Assembly: GCA_017856235.1 (NCBI GenBank)
Contig: JAFMFH010000008.1
Coordinates: 1 to 41,044 of the forward strand
Reading direction: 5' to 3'
Source: Flavobacteriaceae bacterium
GTDB lineage: Bacteria; Bacteroidota; Bacteroidia; Flavobacteriales; Flavobacteriaceae
DNA length: 41,044 bases
Shown: piece after piece, positions 35,760 through 41,044 of the stretch
Layout: each line of letters starts with the position of its first letter
Numbering within the stretch: the stretch's first letter is position 1
The notes under the pieces: generated by a model
Databases searched by the model: none
Seen by the model: only the letters and a program-made list of their open reading frames with translations
What the model was told of the DNA's origin: nothing
Position numbers and translations under genes: made by a program

Positions 35760-36186
35760 TATTTAAAATTTTAAAGTCAGAAATATAATAACCTATTTCC
35801 TCATCTGCAATCATCGTAGATATATCAAAATAAATTGACTCAGGATATCCGTACTCTTTATTATAATTTATTTCATAGAATTCTGGGTTTTCATTTAACT
35901 TGCTTTCAATAAAATAAAAAAGAGAGTTAATCGAATAAAAAGATTCATAGCCAACTGTTTCTATTGGATCTTTTCCATCAATTGAAACAATTTTATCATT
36001 CTCAACTTTAATAGACTTAGGAAGAATGAATTCATATGGAAAACAAAAGCATGAGATCTGCTGAGTCATTTCATAATTAACAATATTCAACGAATACCAT
36101 AAATCTTTTTCTGATAATTGCTTTTCTTTAGAACATGAAACTAAAAACAAGTTGATAACCAACGTAAAAAATATTCTAATGATCAT
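35752..36186 (-). CDS. Small lipoprotein (DUF6174-like)
   Basis: A 144-residue lipoprotein with signal MIIRIFFTLVINLFLVSC (lipobox LVSC, Cys18). The mature part YEMTQQISCFCFPYEFILP and the end YNKEYGYPESIYFDISTMIADEEIGYYISDF resemble DUF6174 proteins. The frame is open further upstream, but an earlier start would lie inside msrA and precede the signal by 41 basic residues. ATG 36186 overlaps msrA by 11 nt and is preferred. Confidence 0.75.
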   Translation of the reverse strand: MIIRIFFTLVINLFLVSCSKEKQLSEKDLWYSLNIVNYEMTQQISCFCFPYEFILPKSIKVENDKIVSIDGKDPIETVGYESFYSINSLFYFIESKLNENPEFYEINYNKEYGYPESIYFDISTMIADEEIGYYISDFKILNND

Positions 36187-36835
36187 CCAATATTTTAACA
36201 TAATTAGATGCTTTTTGCCTAAATCTATTAAATCTAGGTATTGAAACACTTTGGATATAAGGACTATACGGATTCTTTTTTTCAAAGTCTTGATGGTAGT
36301 CCTCTGCATAGTAAAATTTACTAATCTCTTTTACCTCAGTAATAATTTTTTTTCCAAAAATTGAATTTGTAGATAACAAATCAATGTAGTTTCTAATTTT
36401 ACTTCTTTCATCAACATTTGAGTAAAACGCTATCGATCTATATTGAGTTCCATAATCTGGACCTTGTCTATTTGGTGTTGTTGGATCATGAGAATCAAAG
36501 AAGACTTTTAAAAGTGTATCAAAAGAGATTATTTTACTATCATAGATTATTTCTATAGCCTCGGCATGTCCTGTTTTACCTGAAATAACCTGATAATAAT
36601 TTGGATTAACTGTTGAACCACCAGCATAGCCTGAGTAAACTTCTTCAACTCCATTTAAACTTTCATAAATTGTTTCAACACACCAAAAACATCCAGATGC
36701 AAAGTAGGCCCTACTCATACCATCATAGATTTTATTATCTATTTGATTGACTGGCTCGGGATTATCAACTGCTCTTTGTGAACTTATATCACAAGAGGTT
36801 AGTAAAATTATAGATGTAATTATAAATCTTTTCAT
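36176..36835 (-). CDS. msrA: Peptide methionine sulfoxide reductase MsrA, exported lipoprotein
   Basis: Reduces methionine-S-sulfoxide in proteins. The catalytic cysteine is C49 in SGCFWCVE, with C52 next to it. Other marks are VYSGYAGG, YDPxx-like IYDSKIISFDTLLKVFF, HDPTTPNRQGPDYGTQYRS and FYYAEDYHQDF. A signal with a lipobox (IILLTSC, Cys15) places it outside the cytoplasm, on a membrane, where oxidised envelope proteins would be repaired. It heads the minus-strand run with a lipoprotein and two small genes. Confidence 0.94.
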   Translation of the reverse strand: MKRFIITSIILLTSCDISSQRAVDNPEPVNQIDNKIYDGMSRAYFASGCFWCVETIYESLNGVEEVYSGYAGGSTVNPNYYQVISGKTGHAEAIEIIYDSKIISFDTLLKVFFDSHDPTTPNRQGPDYGTQYRSIAFYSNVDERSKIRNYIDLLSTNSIFGKKIITEVKEISKFYYAEDYHQDFEKKNPYSPYIQSVSIPRFNRFRQKASNYVKILDDH

Positions 36836-36851
36836 ATTAATGAAGTTCCTA

Positions 36852-36859
36852 CAAAGATA
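36852..36859 (-). promoter_or_regulatory. Candidate -7 box for the msrA operon
   Basis: On the minus strand TATCTTTG is a perfect TAnnTTTG, ending 16 nt before the msrA ATG. TGA rather than TTG lies near the -33 position. Confidence 0.5.
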
Positions 36860-36898
36860 ATATGATATAAAGTCTTAGAGTCAGGTTGAAAGTTAATT

Positions 36899-37723
36899 TT
36901 ATTTTAAAAAGTTATTTATCAATTCTATATCATTTTTATATGTTAGATCTGGAACATGCTCACAAATTTTAAATACCTTCATAGATTCATTTCTATCATT
37001 TATCATATTTTGGATAGCTGTAGAAATCTCTTTTTCCCCCCTATCCTGATTAACTTCACAGTTACTTAAGTAATTATATAATTGATCTCCAAAAAATGAA
37101 AAAATATTCATGCTTACAAACTTTTCTTCATTAATGTTTCTAATATGATTAATTGAAGGCTTTTCAATAATCTTATATAAAAAATTTTTTTTAATCTCTA
37201 AAATTGAAAAAGAGGATATTTTATCCTCACTAAAATCAAGACATTTGGAATTATATGCAATCATTGAGTTCTTGGTAAGTTCTAATTTTAAAGTTTTAAT
37301 TGCTTTTACCGAGTATATATTATCAGAATTACATACTAAAAACCTTGATGATTTTAAAATAGGAAATTGATTCATAGCTTGATATATTGCATCTGCTGTT
37401 CCCATTGGTTTTGAGTTACCGTAGTAATCTTGAAATGCAAATCTTATTTTAATTGATAATTCATTTTCAATATTTTTAAGATAATTTTGAAATTCAATTG
37501 AGTCCTCTGATAATATCACATAAAAGTCTTTAATTTCTGCAGTAATTGAATTCTTGATAATATGGTAAATCAAAGTTTCATTTTTTTCATTTATCTCAAT
37601 AAACCCCTTAACTCGAGAGTTAGATTGAGAAACCTGATCTTCTGAAAGATTAATGCTAACATCAGAGGCTTTCATTCTAGATGATACACCTGCGGCCATT
37701 ATAATTAAAGGAATATTATTCAT
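36899..37723 (-). CDS. Sugar-phosphate nucleotidyltransferase
   Basis: A 274-residue protein of the NTP-transferase (GlmU/RmlA-like) type, activating a sugar 1-phosphate with an NTP. The N-terminus MNNIPLIIMAAGVSSRMK carries the nucleotide-binding G12...R16 pattern, VKGFIEINEKN is in the place of the usual KP-loop, and CNSDN holds the metal aspartate. KIIEKPSI is a family mark. An unusual 18-residue stretch between the signature and KGF is polar. ATG 37723 is chosen because it overlaps the kinase stop by 8 nt (ATGAATAA); the longer frame reads back into the kinase. Together with the kinase it should make an NDP-sugar from a free sugar. Confidence 0.85.
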   Translation of the reverse strand: MNNIPLIIMAAGVSSRMKASDVSINLSEDQVSQSNSRVKGFIEINEKNETLIYHIIKNSITAEIKDFYVILSEDSIEFQNYLKNIENELSIKIRFAFQDYYGNSKPMGTADAIYQAMNQFPILKSSRFLVCNSDNIYSVKAIKTLKLELTKNSMIAYNSKCLDFSEDKISSFSILEIKKNFLYKIIEKPSINHIRNINEEKFVSMNIFSFFGDQLYNYLSNCEVNQDRGEKEISTAIQNMINDRNESMKVFKICEHVPDLTYKNDIELINNFLK

Positions 37724-38795
37724 AAGAAATAGTTGGACCCTTACCCATGTTAGCAATAAAGGCATCCTTAACACCATATTTTTTTAATTCATTTACAATT
37801 TTAAGTGAACAAGATTGATCCTTTGAGAGACATATAATAGAACCTCCGCCACCTGAACCAACAATTTTAGATCCAATTGAGCCATTATCAGTCGCAATAT
37901 TTATCATATCATCAATTTCCCTAGTAGTAATTTTTAAATCATTTTTCAAAAAACTATGGTGAATATTTATTAAATCTGCAATCTTATCAATATCAAGTTG
38001 ATCTTTCTGGAATTCATTTTTTGCTTTTATAGTAGTTCTATAGTTACCTAAAGCGGCCCTAAAGAATGGTTTTAAATTATCATCAAGAAATGATAAACAT
38101 TTATTTAAATCTACATTATCAATATTTGTAAAACTGAAATCATTATAATGCTTTTTTACAATTTGAATTGATTTTAATGCATTCTCTTTAAGTTTCTTGA
38201 GCAGTCCTTGTGTATCCTTACTTTGATTTGAGACACCAACAATCATATCACATAATTTATGATTAAAAGGTATAATAATATCAGTCTTAGTATCTAAATA
38301 AATTGTTTTTCCATAAGCAATAGTATATTGATCCATTTTACCACCTGAACCTCCTACCTCTAGAACTTCTATTCTATACGATATTTCAGCTAATAAATTT
38401 GAAGTTACTTCATAATCAGTAAATGTATTAAGAAGAAAATTTACCCACGCTACAATTAATGCAGATGAGCTCGATAAACCAGAATTTATTGGAATTTTAC
38501 TAGTAATATTAATGTCATATCCTATATCAGGTTTACATTCAAAATCTTTTAGAACATTTAAAGCAATTTTGAAAAAATCTTTTTCATCTGAATCAAATTC
38601 AAAGTCTATTGGTATAACATCTAATAAACCTAAATCTTTTTTAATAATTTTAAATTCTCTATTTCTATTTTGAGTAGCCTCTAAATTAATTTCATTGTTT
38701 ATTGTTGTGGCTATTATTGGTAACCCAAGATAATCTTGATGGTCACCAAACAGACATATTCTTCCAGGTGCTTTTGATATTATCTTTTTATGCAT
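37716..38795 (-). CDS. GHMP-family sugar kinase (galactokinase-like)
   Basis: A 359-residue ATP-dependent sugar kinase. Motif 1 reads APGRICLFGDHQDYLG, of galactokinase type but with D for the usual E; motif 2 is GLSSSSAL (106-113), the ATP loop; and motif 3 is VGSGGGGS (312-319). MDQYTIAYG supplies the catalytic Asp. It likely phosphorylates the C1 hydroxyl of a sugar. The ATG at 38795 shares one base with the GH109-like gene stop (TGATG); a TTG one codon earlier is not needed. The sugar cannot be named; galactose, fucose or a uronic acid are all compatible. Confidence 0.88.
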   Translation of the reverse strand: MHKKIISKAPGRICLFGDHQDYLGLPIIATTINNEINLEATQNRNREFKIIKKDLGLLDVIPIDFEFDSDEKDFFKIALNVLKDFECKPDIGYDINITSKIPINSGLSSSSALIVAWVNFLLNTFTDYEVTSNLLAEISYRIEVLEVGGSGGKMDQYTIAYGKTIYLDTKTDIIIPFNHKLCDMIVGVSNQSKDTQGLLKKLKENALKSIQIVKKHYNDFSFTNIDNVDLNKCLSFLDDNLKPFFRAALGNYRTTIKAKNEFQKDQLDIDKIADLINIHHSFLKNDLKITTREIDDMINIATDNGSIGSKIVGSGGGGSIICLSKDQSCSLKIVNELKKYGVKDAFIANMGKGPTISYE

Positions 38796-40171
38796 CAAGA
38801 AATAATATCAAAGGTCTTAGTATTAACCCAGTCTCCTCTTGTAAAATCTGGGAAGTATTGAGGTTCACCATCATTATTTACAGAGTTAGAAGTCAATTCA
38901 ATTAATGAACTCCATGCACACCCTTCATATACGTTTTGATCTAGAGGTATTCCATTTTGAAGGCATTCAACAATTCTATACATCATTATTCCATCCATTC
39001 CCCCATGACCTGTATTTTTTGTTTGATTATTTAATCTTTTATATAAAGGATGATCATATTTTTCAAATAGTCTATCTATTCCTTCACCTTTAACCCATTC
39101 TTTTGAATCTTTAGTATAGGTTTCAAATCCTTTGTCAAATGCAGCTCTAGTTGGACCGCCTGCTAATATTCCTTTGGTTCCCTGAATTAAATTTAGCCTT
39201 GTGTAAGGTCTTGGACTTGTCTCATCCCATTGAACCATTATTGTTCTTCCGAGATAAGTTTTAATTATTGATGTATTTATATCACCATTTTGATAATTTA
39301 GATTGTTCCATTTATGATTTGATGGAAAATTTTCTTTGCCAAACTTTTTTCTACCCATAGCAGGTGAAGAGAAAGAAACTAACGTTTTAAATGTATCCTC
39401 AGATCTTAATAAATTCATATACTGCGATACTGGTCCAAGCCCATGAGTAGGATATAAATTACCTCTTCTTTTCTCATATTCAAGAGTTCTCCATGATCCA
39501 GTTCCCCTTGTTTCTTCATTCATTTGAAATCTTAAATCATGAATATAGGCAGCTTCACCATGAAGTAGTTCTCCTAGTTGTCCATTTCTAATTATATTCA
39601 AAAACATCAACTCTTCTCTACCATAATTAACATTTTCCATCATCATACAATGCTTTTTATACTTTTCAGAAGTATCAACAATATCCCATAATTCTTTTAC
39701 TGTCATTGCAAGAGGTACTTCAACAAAAGCATGTGCTCCGTTTTTCATAGCTTCAACAGCCATTTTACCATGACTATTCCAATCTGTAGAAATAAAAACT
39801 ATATCAGGCTTTACTTCACTAAGCATTATTTTCCATTTTTTATCATCTCCCCAATAAGTTTTAATTGAGCCAGTTGAGATATTCATGTCTTCTAAAATCT
39901 TATTCGATCTTAAAACATTGTCTTCAAATAGATCTGATATACCTACTACTTCAGTTCCAGGAAGAGAAGAAAAAAGCTTTAGATGTCCTTTACCTCTATA
40001 TCCTACCCCAATAAATGCGGCTTTTATTTTATTTAATTTAGGTGCACTAAAATCTCCCATATACATTTGTTCATTTTCTCTCAAGCTATTTGATGAAAAC
40101 GCATAGGATGATGCAAAAGCTGCAGTTAGAGATGTTGTCTTAATAAAGTTTCTACGATCAAATTTTGACAC
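38795..40171 (-). CDS. GH109-like NAD-dependent glycosidase / Gfo-Idh-MocA protein with Tat signal
   Basis: The 458 residues begin with a Tat signal (RRNFIKTTSLTAAF, R6-R7), then a Rossmann domain (FIGVGYRGKGHL, about 53-63) and the Gfo/Idh/MocA C-terminal domain. EVPLAMT replaces the EKP motif, and YIHDLR (209-214), GNLYPTHGLGPV (237-248, H243) and TGHGGMDG match GH109 glycosidases, the NAD-dependent alpha-N-acetylgalactosaminidase family. So it may remove sugars by a redox mechanism, in the periplasm after Tat export. The start is GTG 40171, only 5 nt after a TAAATTTG box. It precedes and is coupled to the kinase. Confidence 0.85.
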   Translation of the reverse strand: MSKFDRRNFIKTTSLTAAFASSYAFSSNSLRENEQMYMGDFSAPKLNKIKAAFIGVGYRGKGHLKLFSSLPGTEVVGISDLFEDNVLRSNKILEDMNISTGSIKTYWGDDKKWKIMLSEVKPDIVFISTDWNSHGKMAVEAMKNGAHAFVEVPLAMTVKELWDIVDTSEKYKKHCMMMENVNYGREELMFLNIIRNGQLGELLHGEAAYIHDLRFQMNEETRGTGSWRTLEYEKRRGNLYPTHGLGPVSQYMNLLRSEDTFKTLVSFSSPAMGRKKFGKENFPSNHKWNNLNYQNGDINTSIIKTYLGRTIMVQWDETSPRPYTRLNLIQGTKGILAGGPTRAAFDKGFETYTKDSKEWVKGEGIDRLFEKYDHPLYKRLNNQTKNTGHGGMDGIMMYRIVECLQNGIPLDQNVYEGCAWSSLIELTSNSVNNDGEPQYFPDFTRGDWVNTKTFDIIS

Positions 40172-40175
40172 ATAT

Positions 40176-40183
40176 CAAATTTA
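40176..40183 (-). promoter_or_regulatory. Candidate -7 box for the GH109-kinase-transferase operon
   Basis: On the minus strand TAAATTTG matches TAnnTTTG but ends 4 bases before the GTG codon, so transcription would begin at or inside the start codon. Either the mRNA is leaderless or the match is chance. Confidence 0.3.
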
Positions 40184-40232
40184 AATAAATTCATTTTGTT
40201 TTTTTTAAATTAGTTAAAACAATTATTATAAT

Positions 40233-41044
40233 ATGAAAGCTAAAAATGATCATAAAGAAATTCCAGGCAATCCTTCAACAGCTAAAAGCTCTATTAAAAA
40301 GTTAAGAACCGAAGCTTCTGAAGATTCTTTAAGAGTTCTTACTGTTCAAGATTGGAATTTTTGGTCATACAATGGGTATATAATAATAAAAAATGCTGTT
40401 CCAAGAAATCAAGCTCTAGAAACTGCTGAATTTATTTGGGAATTTGATGATAAGGATCCAAAAGATCCTTTAACATGGTATGCTGATGCAAGAGCAGAAA
40501 TGCAAATGAAAGAACTTGCTGGTACCGGAATGGTTGAAGTATATAATAATCAATACCTATGGAATAACAGGCAATACCAAAAGGTATATGATGCATTTGT
40601 TGATATATGGGGGACAGAAAAACTTTGGGTAACTATTGATAGGGCTAATCTTAATTTTCCAATAAGGCCAGGATATGAACATAAAGGATTTATACACTGG
40701 GATTATGACCCTGATACAAAACCCCAAAATGTTCAAGGTGTTTTGGCTTTGTCAGATCAAACTGACAAGAATATGGGAGGGTTTCAATGTATTCCTTGGT
40801 TATATAGAAATTATGATAAGTGGAAACTTTCTCAACCAGAGACTAGAGATAAATTTAAACCGGATATTAGAGGACTTGAGAATAAACTTGTTAAGGTCTC
40901 TCTTGAAGCAGGTGATTTATTAATTTTTAATAGCAGACAACCACATGGAATTAGACCTAACAACTCAAAAGATAAAGTTAGAATTGCTCAGTATATCTCA
41001 ATGATGCCTGCACAAGAAGATGATAAAGCACTTGTAGAATGGAG
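40233..41044 (+). CDS. Phytanoyl-CoA dioxygenase (PhyH) family oxygenase, cut by window end
   Basis: The first 270 codons of an Fe(II)/2-oxoglutarate-dependent dioxygenase-like protein, open to the last base. The iron ligands can be seen as H155 and D157 (FIHWDYDPD) and H238 (QPHGIRPNNS), and R250 (KVRIAQY) may hold 2-oxoglutarate. It has no signal peptide; the N-terminus is polar and includes TVQDWNFWSYNGYIIIKNAV, the usual PhyH opening. The start is ATG 40233. It diverges from the GH109-like gene across 61 nt. The substrate is unknown, perhaps a small hydroxylated metabolite or sugar derivative. Confidence 0.85.
   Translation, partial: MKAKNDHKEIPGNPSTAKSSIKKLRTEASEDSLRVLTVQDWNFWSYNGYIIIKNAVPRNQALETAEFIWEFDDKDPKDPLTWYADARAEMQMKELAGTGMVEVYNNQYLWNNRQYQKVYDAFVDIWGTEKLWVTIDRANLNFPIRPGYEHKGFIHWDYDPDTKPQNVQGVLALSDQTDKNMGGFQCIPWLYRNYDKWKLSQPETRDKFKPDIRGLENKLVKVSLEAGDLLIFNSRQPHGIRPNNSKDKVRIAQYISMMPAQEDDKALVEW

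Noticed and set aside
35752-36309. Longer start for the DUF6174-like lipoprotein
   Set aside because: The extra 41 residues lie inside msrA in another frame and would place a basic stretch before a good lipoprotein signal; ATG 36186 is preferred.
40675-40923. 82-codon plus-strand frame at the end of the window
   Set aside because: It is an alternative frame within the PhyH-like gene, whose own frame keeps the HxD...H iron ligands and stays open to the window end.
1-41044. CRISPR arrays, insertion sequences, prophage genes
   Set aside because: No regularly spaced repeats, transposase, integrase or phage structural genes were seen on either strand.

Overview
The window is very AT-rich, tightly packed chromosomal DNA that reads like a streamlined marine member of the Bacteroidota, most likely Flavobacteriia. 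The grounds are the gene content (a DUF2795 gene beside secA, a GSII-type glutamine synthetase, a DnaJ with only two zinc motifs, a receiver-AAA+ regulator without a DNA-binding domain), the near absence of Shine-Dalgarno sequences, and several promoters of the Bacteroidetes type (TTG, 19 nt, TAnnTTTG). No phage, IS element or CRISPR array was seen, so this is a backbone region. The species cannot be told from the sequence alone.

Layout. 1-404: 5' part of recQ (minus). 465-2974: kdsD-tatC-lptB, an envelope and export operon. 2982-5416: pssA and lnt diverge around a perfect 20-bp palindrome. 5468-9102: DUF2795 gene and secA, ended by a clear terminator. 9245-15201: gltB-gltD, followed by a glycosyltransferase. 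16308-18276: MATE exporter and PAP2 phosphatase; 18279-20820: sigma54-type regulator and secreted M28 peptidase (all minus). 20855-22477: grpE-dnaJ. 22536-27908: a TIGR01777-type epimerase, ilvE, a MazG-like pyrophosphohydrolase, a small membrane protein, crcB, a secreted amidohydrolase and an alpha/beta hydrolase. 27911-30980: purM-prfA-pyrF. 31292-32296: GSII glutamine synthetase. 32300-33327: a Na+/Ca2+ antiporter whose TTG start lies 13 nt after a tRNA-Arg(ACG).

33.24-33.81 kb is the most unusual part and holds no gene of ordinary length. It contains the tRNA-Arg with covarying tertiary contacts, a 21-residue peptide with nine cysteines that looks like a miniature metallothionein, and a probable structured small RNA of about 175 nt with its own promoter and a strong terminator hairpin. 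A small lipoprotein gene follows.

34238-36835 holds pirin, two small genes of unknown function, a small lipoprotein gene and msrA. 36899-40171 is a sugar module: a GH109-like oxidoreductase/glycosidase with a Tat signal, a GHMP sugar kinase and a sugar nucleotidyltransferase, coupled by start-stop overlaps. A phytanoyl-CoA dioxygenase-like gene diverges from it and runs off the window end.

Functional links: gltBD and the GSII glutamine synthetase together would make a GS-GOGAT route for ammonium. SecA, TatC and Lnt serve export and lipoprotein maturation, KdsD and LptB serve lipopolysaccharide, and PssA serves phospholipid. Many same-strand genes overlap by exactly 8 nt (ATGNNTRA), which suggests translational coupling in a genome that hardly uses Shine-Dalgarno sites.
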